Part shown: positions 52,701 through 64,000 of the stretch, one piece after another
Layout of the letters: every line of letters begins with the position of its first letter
Numbering within the stretch: position 1 is the stretch's first letter
Assembly: GCF_000471905.2 (NCBI RefSeq)
Contig: NW_006500103.1
Span: 2,903,273 to 2,967,272, forward strand
Source: Amborella trichopoda
Taxonomy: Eukaryota > Streptophyta > Magnoliopsida > Amborellales > Amborellaceae
Length of the DNA stretch: 64,000 nucleotides
Direction: 5' to 3'
Position numbers and translations under genes: made by a program
Notes under the pieces: model-generated
The model's database searches: none
What the model saw: the letters and a program-made list of their open reading frames with translations, nothing else
What the model was told of the DNA's origin: nothing

Positions 52701-55700
52701 GGTTACTCCAAATGATCCCAGCGGCTGCACATTTATGCTGGTAAATCTTGAACTTTCTATTCTATTGGCCTCTCATTCTTTAGCTTGAATGCCTGTAACT
52801 GCATGCTGCTGAAGGGATCTTCATTTTGGTAGGAAGCTTCTGATAAAAAGTATGATTGAAAAAAATGCTTTTAAAATTTTCTGATATTCCTATATTTTTA
52901 TAGGGATTTGATAATCTCAGAAGCCAGAGTGTTTCACCACCTCAATGGACCATGCGCAACATTGATGATAGGTAATCGTGTGTAGAGTTGGACCTCTTTT
53001 TGCTTAATTTCCTTCTTATCTCTTCCCTACCTTCCATGTCAATCTGGAAGCTACTTCGTATATTGGTTAGTCTCTAGCATGGTTTTTTTAAGGTTTTGTA
53101 AATTTCAATTACAAGAACCTACACTCTGGAGTGGTTTAGATGATGATCATGTTGGTTCTATTTTTATCAGAGGCATTATCCACCCTTTATGCATTTCGCC
53201 ATTAATTTTCTTTTGTTTTTCTTGTAGGAATCGCTTTCTTGTTTGCATTTTGAACATGAGCAAAGAAATACTGGGTCGTCTTCCAAAATTGATTGGAATA
53301 GATATTGTAGAGATGGCTCTTTGGGCAAAGGTGCATATCTTCTCTTTCGATCATCTGTATTTCTTTCCAACTTCAGGATCTCTCATGTCGTATGTTAAGG
53401 TTTAGCATCTCTTTAACATTCTGACATTGATTCGTTTTACCGTGAAAATTTCCTTGATTTAAAAAATGAGCAAGTTGCCTTTTGGTTTTGTATTATGTGC
53501 TCTTACTACATGTGTGGCACATGGCTAATGGTTTAAGCCTCATCTGGATGCCACCCCAAACCATGTTTCGGCACAGTTGGGGAGGCCCTTTAGGTGATAT
53601 TTGATAGCCAGAATGCGTGTTGGTGGCTTCTTTGGATGCCATTTTATATTCACTTTAGGTATACACACACTCAAGAAACATCACTTCTTGGTGAGTATAA
53701 AAAGAGAAAGTACCTAGTTTTATCCACAACACAGAAACGCTGCATTTTGATGAATTCAAACCATGTACGTGACCAGCACATTAGTTGCATCAAATATAAA
53801 GGTTGATATGCGAAATATCAGTCACTGAAAAATCTGCTATTATATCTAACAGGAAGTATCTAAATTTATCACCAGTCAAATTGTTCATTTTGTGCTGTTT
53901 TCAGCCTGAAAATCCTAATCATAAGCAAACAGCGTTGTTGTCATCTTTGCATGTAGATGACATGGGTTTGCGAAACTATTCTTCATTTTATCTATTGAAG
54001 ACTCCAATTTTTCTTGTAATTTTCTTTAATAATATTTTTAATTTTCTGAAGTTTTAATGATATTGATATTGAGAAAGAAACTCTTGTTGTTAAATAAGCC
54101 AGCAAATAACACATTCCCATCTCATTAATTAGTTATGGCCAATAGAAGCTTTAATTATATGTTGATCGTAAATCTGCTTAGTTGCTATATTTTAGGTAGA
54201 CAGGATATTTTTGTTGAATGTGCAGAGTAAGTACCCCTCTCCTTTCAAAATAATTTCCATTTTCGCTTCTCTTTATAACTCAACTGTGAGTCATAGGCCA
54301 CCACTGAGGCAAACATTTACGGGCTCTATGTTTCTCTTTACTGCTTGTAATATGTGTATACATATGCAGTAATAGGGGCAAAGTAATACCCACAGATGAG
54401 AGAATTTTTATGAACATCTCCATTTAGTACTTCTCACTTTGATTGAGATCCCATGTTATAGCATTTTCCTTTGCTTTTTGAAAATTATCTGCCTTTTCTA
54501 TAAATGGTTTCTTCTATGGAGAGCTTCTCAGGTGTTGTGCCCGACCTTCAACCAAAGAGATGAATATATGTCCAATTTGTGTAACATGATTTTCAAGAGG
54601 CCAGACAGTAAGTAAAGCCTTCACTTGTGAAAACATGTGAAGGCTGATCTCCACCATCATCCACCGTTTCAAAATGTGTTATTTTTGGTTTTAGCTGTAA
54701 CCAGTGCTATATCAACATTTAGTAATCTCTAATCATTGTTCATGTATGATGGAAACAGCCTTGAATTGTTTTTACATTTCGAGACTCAACATGCATTACA
54801 CTTTCTATTTTCAATATATGATTTGGCTGCTTGACATTTTACTCGTTATTTTTATTATTATTTAAAACCACACCTGCTGCTCCACTGTAGCATATATGTG
54901 TTGATTTTTTTTTTGGTTCCCCTCCTTCCAAGGCTGATCTGTCTTGTTGTCAATAATAACTTGTTTTCTGTGAATATACTCTAGGAAAATACACCAACTG
55001 TTACCACTAAAGCAAGTACTCCTGATGGTCCAGCTGCATCTGTTATGACACAAAATGATTTGAGAGTAACTGTAGAAAGAGACCTTGTTTCACAAGCTGA
55101 AGAGGAGGACATGGAGGCTCTCCTTGGAACGTGTGTTTCTTAATCATTTTTTCTTTTTAAGTTGCTTCATCCAAATGATTCTTGTTTTATTCACATTTAT
55201 TTATGTTCATTAGGTTTATCTTTGAAAATATTGTTGCAGTGTTATATATTTTTGTTTAGATTTCTGATTAGTGTACAATGATATTTATGAACATATTTAT
55301 TGCCACTGACTTGTACTAGGGCATTTTGTCGCCAAGCACCCTCAAATTTTATTAAATAACATTTCTGTGTTTCTATTTCTTTGTGTACCCCTTGAGGTGC
55401 AGCTTGATGTATATGCAGTGCAGCTTGATGTATATGCTGCTTCTCTTTGGAGTTTATCACTAACAACTCATGTGTACACAGTACACCGAGATGTATATGC
55501 TTTTTCTTTTTGATATTTGTTGTCACATGCATGCTTGCACACAAGGGGAGGGATGGATGAAGGGAGCGTTATGTGTCAAAACATTATAAATTGATGTCTT
55601 TGCCCTTCTATTCATAGCATGTGTTTAGGTCTTGATGCCATTTAAAATTACCTCACCCATGTACTTATATTATTTTCCCTCTTTTGTTTTGATATATGCC

Positions 55701-58700
55701 TTTTTTCTGGTAATTTGAATATTAAATATGAATAAATGTAGAATGCAAAAAAAACGAGGGGTAAGAAACACCCAACATAAGCCGGACCCTACTCAAGAAA
55801 AGGCATACTTTTGATCCAGTACTTGCAAAGAGGGGTCTGATTGGCCACTTAACCTCCTGGTACTTTTGGAGGACTGTTTCATAAACAAAATACTCTTCTA
55901 CAAATTTCACAGATGGCCTGACAAGCATCCAATAATAAACAATTTAATCTTCATTTTCCATGCACCAGATCTATTGAGGACAACTCCCTAAATAACCTGG
56001 ACCTTGGGGAATTCTTATAGTAGATCGTGAAGCTCCAGAATGTGTTAACATCTCTGTGATGGTCATGCCTGGAATCCGACCTGGATATGCACAATAACTC
56101 ACTAGTCTAATTTCCTCACTTAAATTCTCCTGTCCAGAAGTATCTCGGCGCTCTTCTTAGTTGAGTTTTAGTGACACATTTTAGAGGCATATCTAAAATG
56201 CACGGTTCCTATGATATAGACTTATTGCATATAATGATCATTGTGGGTGTATAATTCATGCTTAAAAAAATCCTACCCTTCAGATGCAATTCCTAGTTTT
56301 CTACTGTTGAAGTTGACGGGAACCCTTAAAGGGAAACTTATCAGAACTTAGACGGCTCTTGTGAATTCACATTGCGACATAAGATGTATTTCTGTTTACT
56401 TTCTTCGAACACTTGCAGTGAAATTCTGGGTTATATTCTTTGCATTGCAGGTGAAAGCATTAGCATTATGCTTCTAATATCCGGTTGAGCAAAGAAGTTG
56501 TAGGTGGACTCTTGTCACGTTTCTGCACTTTAAAGGAACTTCTCTGTCCACTAGGCTGAAATGGTGGATTAATTTTATCAAGAAATTGTTCAATAGATTT
56601 GAGGCCTAAATCATTCACTGCACTTATGAGCTATGGCATACATGCATATTTAGAGATTACCCACCGAACTTACCTCCCACTAGTGAAACATCAGGTTCTA
56701 CCCCACAGGATTCACCTGTGATCTCTTCTTCTTTCTGAAATTTGTCCATCCTGACAAAGATCTAGTTGCTTGTCTACTTGAGCCATCTCATTATATTAGG
56801 GCTTTGCCTAGGCTAGATATTCCTAAAATATCTATATATATAGCTTTTTTTTAATGGTCAATTTGGAAAGTAGCTGGCTCAGATAAAGTGTTAATGTCCC
56901 TTTACTATAATTCAGATATGGGATCTGTTGTGAAGCAACACTTATGGTTTAGACTTTTACCTTGTTATTGGTTGCAAGATCTGCATGATATGTGGTTGAC
57001 CATTCCTTCATTGGAAAGATATCTATTGATACATTTGGTGTTTTCTTTGTTGATTGTTTACAACAATAATGTTTTGTGCTTCCTGATTTAATGACAGGTA
57101 TGTAATGGGTATTGGAGAGGCAGAGGCCTTTTCTGAAAGGCTGAAGCGAGAACTACTTGCTTTGGAAGCAGCTAATGTTCATGCCATTTTGGAAAGTGAA
57201 CCTTTGATAGAGGAGGTAATCTTGGGATCCTGGAGCCATTAAGTTGAGTTCTTTCCTTAAATTATAAAAGAACCATTGCTTAAATCAGATGCTAAGATTC
57301 TGTTGGCAATATGAACTTTCCACACATGTTAGGAGCTTTGAAAATAGCTTTGTAGTGTAATTGTTGCAATTGTTTATTATATTGTAATATTTGTTCAATG
57401 TAAGCATTGCCTAGTGCTGGCTTGACCATGAATTTCTTATTCTGCAGTGATTATAGTTGTTAATTGTCACTTTGTTTTCCTTTTCCATCCTGTTTTTACC
57501 ATTAACTTTTTTTAATATTATTTCTCTCAGAATCCAGATTGAGTTACATTAGCTGTTTGGTTTGTTTCTTAGTAGAAATCTGTGAGGCTTGCAGGTTTTG
57601 CAAGGACTAGAAGCAGCATCAGTTTGTGTGGAAGACATGGATGAGTGGCTAGGTATCTTCAATGTGAAGCTTAGACACATGAGAGAGGACATTGAATCAG
57701 TAAGGCGGTACCCTCTTTTTGCACTGGAGTTGTGGGATCCAATTTTTCATCCCTCTTTATAGTTGTAAATTATGGGCTTTTTTATTTAAATATAGTTAAA
57801 ATTTCATTGATCAAAATTGTGTGCATGTATAAAGATCACGTATAAAAATTAGCCTATGGATGAAGAGCTCAGCTGTACAACAGAATGAAGTATTCTATTA
57901 ATGCCTATCTAAGCCTCAAAAACTGTTCACTGATAATGAAGATTTCATTGCCTCTTTTGCTAGGGCGTCTGCCAACCCATTGGACTCTTTTGAATCTCAA
58001 CCCCATGCTTGTAGACTACAGTTCTTGCATTGCTTGTTTCACTAAAAATCTCTTCAAATTTTGTTTGTAACTGACAGGGAATTCCTCTTTCCCTCTGGGA
58101 CAAGCTATCACAGTTGTGGAGTCCCCTTCTATTATCAGCATTTGGCACCTCGAGTCTACGTTTCTCAGACCAATTAGTCGCACCGGCATCTCAGCCTCAT
58201 TGACATTGCATTCATGTCATGGCCCTGAGTAACTTAGCAATATCTTCGGTTGATCGTTGCTCGCCACCCCTCCTTCCCCACTCTGCCTGGGTTATCTTTT
58301 GAACATCTATCGAAGTTCACCTTTATTAGACCCACTGGGCATGGAATCCATTTGGTGGGTCTTGTCTTTCCTAACAAGTTACCTCAGTCTTCTGCCATTT
58401 AGTTTCAGAGTCATTCATTGAATAACCCCAGAATCCTTAGATGCAACAGTTGCTTTTAATTGCTCTTTCCTCCTCTCAACCCCCATGTTTTCATTATTGG
58501 AGTAACTGTCGTTTTGCTTAAGCCATGTTGATGTAGGAAAATTGATATAGAACAGTAAAATCAGTAAACTTCAGGCCAAGCACAAGCAACAAATAGGAGA
58601 AGCCTAGGATTTTTCTTCAAACCCAACGGGGGCTCCCAAAAGCCTAAGCTCTCTCTCTCTGAAAAGTCACGTGAGTGGCTGTCCATAGCCCCATGGACCT

Positions 58701-61700
58701 CTTAAATCTCATTATTTAATTTTCGAAGACATTACGTGACCATACAATAAGACTCACAAGTCCAAATAACTTTTAAAATAAACGATCATGACAATAAATG
58801 AAATGCCAAGAAAGTCCCAAACTGGTCTAGAAAGTAAAATCAATTAAAACTAACAGAAAAATAACCCTAAAATAACTAGAAAATTATCCCAAGCTTGCTT
58901 GCTCTTCTTGGTAGCCCTCCTAGGGTTCACATCCTCCAAATTTACGCGAGAGCTAGGAGGAATCTGCTGCTTCTATAGAAAATGCTCCTCACTTTGTCCA
59001 CTTGATGCACTTTGCTCATCATCATTCTCCCGGGTTGAGCCTCGAGGTAAAACCTTCATCTTCATCATCTCTGGCCCAAGATACTCGAATGTATTGGCAA
59101 TGTTAAAGATATTGGAACTCTGAAGTCTTCATATGTGAAGGTGAGGTGACCTTGTAAGCGTTGTTGTCTATCTTCTTCAAAATCTTGAATGATTTTACTC
59201 TGCGGCCATTCAACATTGTGTATTGCCTGCTGGATGCCTCCTTTTCATGAGATACACCATCACCAAACTATCCACATTGAACTCCTTGAAACAACGGTGT
59301 TTTTCCACCTCTTCTTTGTACTTGGCTTTTGTGAAGTGATGTAGATGTTCTATGAAGAAAACAGAGAAATAACAATTTCAAGGAAAAACACAATTCTGAA
59401 GAAACCTAGGATTTCTTCAAACCCTACCTAGGTCTTCAAAAGCCAAGACTTTTTTTTTCTTTTTTGAGAAGTTCAAAAGCCAAGGCTTTCTTTGTCCTTT
59501 TCTCTGGAAAGTCGTGTGAATCGGTTGTCTATAGACCTCTGCACCTCTTAAATGTTATTGTTTAATGTTAAAAAACATTAAATGTCCGTGCAATAAATAA
59601 AATGACCAAAAATCCTAATTGAAGTGATTTTCAAACAAATGACCGCTGACTGTAATAAATGCCTAGAAAACCCCCAACTGGTCCAGAAGGCAATTAAAAC
59701 TAACAGAAAAATAATGGAAAATACCGTAAAGTACTCCCAAGCAACTGTTGTTCTTCTTGGTAGCCATTCTAGGGTTCACATCCTCCAAATATACTCGAGA
59801 GTTAGGAGGGATCTACTGCTCTAATCGAAGATACTCGTCACTCTTTCTACTTGATGCACTTTGCGCATCATCACATGTTAACCATAGAATTCCAAATGGT
59901 TAGACTTCAAAAGATACAGCCCTTGTTGGGCAAGGGGGAAGTGTACCATTGCTGTAATGAGGCTTCCATTGAAGCTGGAACCGCCAGTTTAACCCAAGTA
60001 TAGTGAAAGTGTTCAATATGACATTCACTGGGGGAAAGTGCGGAAGTAAGTGGTTTACTGATTCAAAAGCTTGCTTACACATCAGACATATGTTGTATAA
60101 GCAACATTCATCAACAAAATAACCATTACTTTCCTGCAAAAAAGAAACAAGAAATTCAGAACAACCATGGTGGTGCTGAAAACGTAATGGTTTTGATGAA
60201 AATGTATGTTAAGCTTTATCTTGCGGAAATATTTGTCGTCAGAATGCTTATTTAAATCTTGGTGGAGTCTGAGACTTCCATAATACCTGGAACAAGCAAA
60301 AACTGAACAGTATTTGACAGGAAAACAGTGTTCCTTTTCGAGCGTTGAGCAAGTTGAAATCTTTAAAACAATGTGATACCAAAGCGTTGGTATTGGTGGC
60401 TTTTCTGAGGTGCATTCTGATTAGCAACACTCTAATTAGCGTACCTTGTATTTAATTGCTGATACCAATTGTGCATCATGGATTTGTGATGCTCCTTGTA
60501 GAAGTCCGATATTTGTCATGCATGTTTGATCCTTGCTCATGAGGTTGAACTGATATGTTCTAATGATATTCTACTTGCCATAATTCAGATTGAATCTCGG
60601 AATAATAAGTTGGAGATGCAGTCTGTAAATAATAAAGCACTCATTGAAGAACTTGATAAGCTTCTTGAAAGACTGCGTGTCCCTTCTGAGGTATGATCAC
60701 TGTTGACGGATTGTGGAACCACATATTAAGTCATACACATTGGTCCTTTGTTAATTTCTTAGAATTGTCTATTGACTGCAGGTTTAATCATTGTTAATTT
60801 TGTAGAGTTTTCATTTGATTGCAGTTTGCATCATCGCTAACTGGGAGTTCCTTCGATGAGGCACGCATGCTTCAAAATGTTGAAGCATGTGAATGGTTGG
60901 CTACCGCATTGCATGCTCTTGAAGTACCAAATTTGGATCCTTGCTATGCAAATATGCGCGCTGTATGTCTTCTAACTCATTTGTGTATAGATGGCCTTCT
61001 TTTCGACCATGTACCTATTCTATATTTCTACGTAAAGAGTGGCTTCTTCATTGCTATTCTAGAAGTGCACCATCTGCATTCCTTATGTTTACTTCATTGC
61101 ATTTTATCTCTTCAAATATTGTAATTATCCAAATACTATTGCATGACCTGATCACCTACTTTTTGATACACAATGACGAGGTTATTATTTGAAGAATACT
61201 TCAATTATAGTATTTATGATTTTTTTTGTGTGATTATTATCACTGTCTGTGACCAAGATTCCCATGATAAGTTTGGGATGTTTTACGAGTTGGAGGTTAT
61301 TTCAGATACTTGGCATTCTTGTTGATTAAAAAACATGAAATTGAAAAATCATTTCTTACTAATTGGTGGAAACTGGAAACAACAAAACCAAGAATCTGCA
61401 CTCTTCTTCTTAAATAAGTATGCCTTTTGAAGTATCACCTTTTAACTTTGCATGAAACAAACAACATGGTGCAATTCGATTGCTGGATTTCAGTCATCTG
61501 CAAAGTCTAAACCATTTAAAGTATTTCTTGAGGAGTCCCCTATAAGTTGCTTCCCATTATGAATGTAGCTGCTTTAGTCATAAGTTTTTCTTTTATAAGC
61601 CTAATATTCTTATGTATGCCTTGTGCATTAGTTCTATGATCCTGGAAATTGACCTTTAGCAGGGATTTCCCATGTATTGGTCACTTTGCATCCAAATGAT

Positions 61701-64000
61701 GTTCTCTAAAGGAGTCATCATGAATAATACGGCTATTTGTTCAGGCCTTTTTTTCTGTTCTAGGATTCCGAGAGTATTCTTTACCATAATTCTTCAGTCT
61801 TATTTTATATTCATCATTCATTGTGTTTGAATATTCATGTTTGAACTTTTTTACAGGTCAGAGAGAAGCGTGCGGAACTTGAGAAGTTAAAAACTACATT
61901 TGTAAAACGAGCATCTGAGTTCCTGAGAAACTATTTTGCTAGTCTGGTGGACTTTATGATTAGTGACAAGAGCTACTTTTCTCAGGTTAGAATTCCTTTG
62001 AATAGCTCCATGTTGCAGTGAGCCTTGCAACTTACAGAAGCTATTACAATAGATGCAATTTAACTGTAGGTTGTACATTTGGATGCCTGCAGCGTGGGCA
62101 GTTGAAAAGGCCTGACCATGCTGATTTGAGGTACAAGTGCAGGACATATGCACGGCTTATGCAGCATCTAAAGGTTGGTTTATAGGTATATCCTTCTGCT
62201 TTGTCAGCTAAGGACACATTATGTGATATCTAATATACTTTTTGACTTTCAGAGTCTAGATAAGAGGTGCCTGGGCCCTCTGAGAAAAGCTTATTGCCAA
62301 TCTCTGAACGTTCTGCTTCGACGAGAGGTCAGAATGAGAAATCTTTATTCCATCTAATGCTTTGAATTGATCCGTAATTATCATCTCTTAAAGATAAAAT
62401 GTTCATAGGAAGAGGCCTGAGCCATTGTCAAACTGGATTCTAGATCTTACCTTATGTATTTCATTACTTAAAGGGCAATCTTCAAATCACCAATGGCTGC
62501 AGTTCTTTGAGAGTTCCTGAAAAAAGCAAGAAAACACTAAATGCTGGAAGAAGTATTGTTAGTCATGTTATGATGATGGGCGCCCTTTTTAGCTTTATTT
62601 TCAGGGAGCTGCAGTGACTTTTCATTTCATCATCATTCTTTATAGAACTTGATTTTGATTTTGGCAGCTGAAGTCTTATGCAATAGCTGGTGCTTTTTTT
62701 GCTAATATAGAAAGTATTTGCTTCTTCACTCATGTTAAAATTTCAAATTAAGATGTTTCTTTCAGCCAAAATGTAGCTCATGTTTATATTATGCTTGTTA
62801 ACCTTGTGGTTTGGTCAGGGAAATCAGAAAATTTTATTACAGATTGACTTAGGTGTAAATATTTTCCAGGCTCGTGAGTTTGCAAATGAACTTCGTGCTA
62901 GCACCAAAGCATCGAGAAATCCTACAGTCTGGCTGGAAGGCTCTGTAGGATCCAATCAAACAGCAAATAATGCAGATACTTCTACAGTCTCTGAAGCTTA
63001 CTCAAAGATGCTGACTATATTCATACCTCTCCTTGTCGACGAGGTTAGATCTGTTATTTATCTTTCTTATGTATTATCTTGCTGCCAATAATCTTTTTTA
63101 CCTTTTGTTGCTAATTTGTTTATATCATGAATTCCAGAGTTCATTCTTTGCGCATTTTATGTGCTTTGAAGTTTTGGCACTTGTTCCACCTGGAGCTCCC
63201 TCTGCTAATGCTGACAAAAATGGATCCAACAGTGATACTAACGAAGACGATTTGAGTCCAATAGACCTTGACGGAAATGACATCAAACCTAGTAATTGCT
63301 TGACTTCCTTTGTCATAAGCCTGTCCAAATAGCAATATATCCTACGGTGTTTTATGTATTCACTTCTGCCATGGGATGCACCTTCAACTTGCTCATCTGT
63401 TTCATTCTGCAGATAAAAATTCAGCTGAGCTGGCAGCATTGAATGAATCACTTCAAGAATTACTAGATGGAATACAAGTAATTTTTTCCTCTCTAGATTC
63501 TTCTGCATAAATTATGTCATGCTCAAACTTGCACATCTCTGGGGCACAAATTTCTACCATGTTAAAATGGCCTTTCACAACCATGGGTTACATGAAAATG
63601 TATGAAGAACTCAAGTATACATTACCAAGTTAAAGAGCAGGTTGCATATTTGCAGCTGCACATTTTTTTAACTTATTAATGATAGAGTTTGGTACAACTA
63701 ATGACCAATATTACTTATGATTAATCTTACTGCCCTTTATATGTCATCAAATGTGTGTTTGTGTGTCACACGAGACTCTCAGCCTTGATTTATTTATAAC
63801 CAATCAAAGGCCTCTGTTATCTCTTTCACTTGGTACTCTTTTTTCTCTTTCTGTCTAAATCAGTTCCCACAAAATAGGGATCTACGTCTCTCTCTAATGT
63901 GAAACCCCATTACAGGAAACTAAATCAAACATAGACTCCCATGAGATATGGACTTATGATCCCCCCCCCCCTCTTTCTCTCTCTCTTTCTCTCTCTCTCT
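49751..64000 (+). CDS. SEC3A: SEC3A, exocyst complex subunit (exons 1-16, 3' part beyond window)
   Basis: Sixteen exons join in frame to 600 codons: 49751-49934, 51156-51232, 52660-52740, 52904-52971, 53228-53330, 54985-55130, 57098-57215, 57595-57699, 60589-60690, 60825-60962, 61857-61985, 62093-62173, 62253-62327, 62870-63043, 63138-63291 and 63413-63477. All have GT-AG borders. The start [14 protein letters not shown] mirrors plant SEC3A; a second ATG four codons upstream (49739) is possible. The N-terminal ~150 residues are the PH-like lipid/GTPase-binding region ([38 protein letters not shown]). Coiled-coil segments follow ([40 protein letters not shown]), then the Sec3 C-domain ([40 protein letters not shown]). 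SEC3 helps tether secretory vesicles to the plasma membrane. Roughly 290 C-terminal residues lie beyond the right edge. No frame break was seen. Confidence 0.95.
55131..57097. other. SEC3A intron 6, unusually long
   Basis: 1967 bases. 55720-55930 has an open reverse frame and 55980-56700 mildly coding-like composition, but I cannot match either to a family; they may be old insertion remnants. Confidence 0.4.
58535..59875 (-). mobile_element. Ty3-type retroelement remnants in SEC3A intron 8, two overlapping tails
   Basis: Reverse strand 59345-59035 encodes, with stops, the C-terminal end of a Ty3 integrase/polyprotein: [34 protein letters not shown], then [20 protein letters not shown] and YKV. 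A tail region with [18 protein letters not shown] follows, then non-coding sequence to 58535. The same tail plus non-coding sequence ([15 protein letters not shown]) is repeated at 59875-59345 with ~80% visible agreement. So two related 3' ends lie head to tail. Both are dead. This accounts for nearly half of the 2.9 kb intron. Confidence 0.7.
63961..64000. repeat. Poly-C and CT microsatellite at window end
   Basis: Twelve cytosines, then CTCTTTCTCTCT-type repeats to the edge, in SEC3A intron 16. Confidence 0.8.

Noticed and set aside
55722..55928. Reverse-strand frame in SEC3A intron 6
   Set aside because: It has some coding flavour, but no retroelement or host motif could be named; left as part of the intron.
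1..64000. tRNA, rRNA, CRISPR or bacterial-type operon features
   Set aside because: I looked for T-loop words (GGTTCGAATCC type) and for regularly spaced repeats with unique spacers and found none. The tandem arrays have no spacers.

Overview
This is a plant nuclear window, almost certainly from an angiosperm. It is AT-rich, its genes have GT-AG introns, and it carries plastid- and mitochondrion-targeted proteins, two pentatricopeptide-repeat (PPR) proteins, an ATL-type RING-H2 ligase and many non-coding TE and MITE remnants. I cannot place the species; nothing suggests a grass, and a magnoliid or early-diverging lineage is possible.

Layout, left to right. 1-1027 (-): the 5' part of a P-class PPR gene cut by the window edge. 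2776-2940 (-): TOM6. 7108-9541 (+): PSBO, the 33 kDa oxygen-evolving protein, two exons, with a G-box/I-box promoter. 9542-16423: repeats. 16424-17686 (+): an ATL-type RING-H2 ubiquitin ligase. 17687-22300: repeats. 22301-25566 (-): four-exon PSB27-H2/LPA19, a thylakoid-lumen factor for D1 maturation. 28277-29254 (-): an intronless plastid DUF1995 protein. 31131-33404 (-): a PLS-DYW PPR editing factor. 37857-39033 (+): exons 2 and 3 of a CASP-like family 5 membrane protein. 41149-41745 (-): a vacuolar iron transporter-like (VTL/nodulin-21) protein. 49751 to the right edge (+): exons 1-16 (600 codons) of the exocyst subunit SEC3A, running off the window.

The most interesting structure is copying of gene fragments among photosystem II genes. 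The promoter, leader and first codons of PSBO (about 6870-7185, + strand) occur twice more on the - strand. One copy is at 26341-26580, upstream of PSB27-H2, with the G-box kept. The other is at 29275-29553, immediately upstream of the DUF1995 start codon. A separate broken copy of PSB27-H2 exon 4 with adjoining intron lies at about 39182-39300. The window therefore holds three plastid genes, two linked to photosystem II, and two of the three lie downstream of PSBO-derived promoter DNA.

The intergenic space is mostly short non-autonomous elements: a family with AAGGTTGCAACCTT-type terminal inverted repeats (about nine copies), a family ending in TATACTTCCCCT/CCTACCATCC, elements bounded by GGGGTGGCAA-like ends and filled with degenerate GACCCG-type repeats, palindromic CTATGCTCC elements, an RTE-type LINE 3' end, a decayed copia element, and a decayed Ty3 element inside a SEC3A intron. 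I saw no tRNA, rRNA, CRISPR or bacterial feature.
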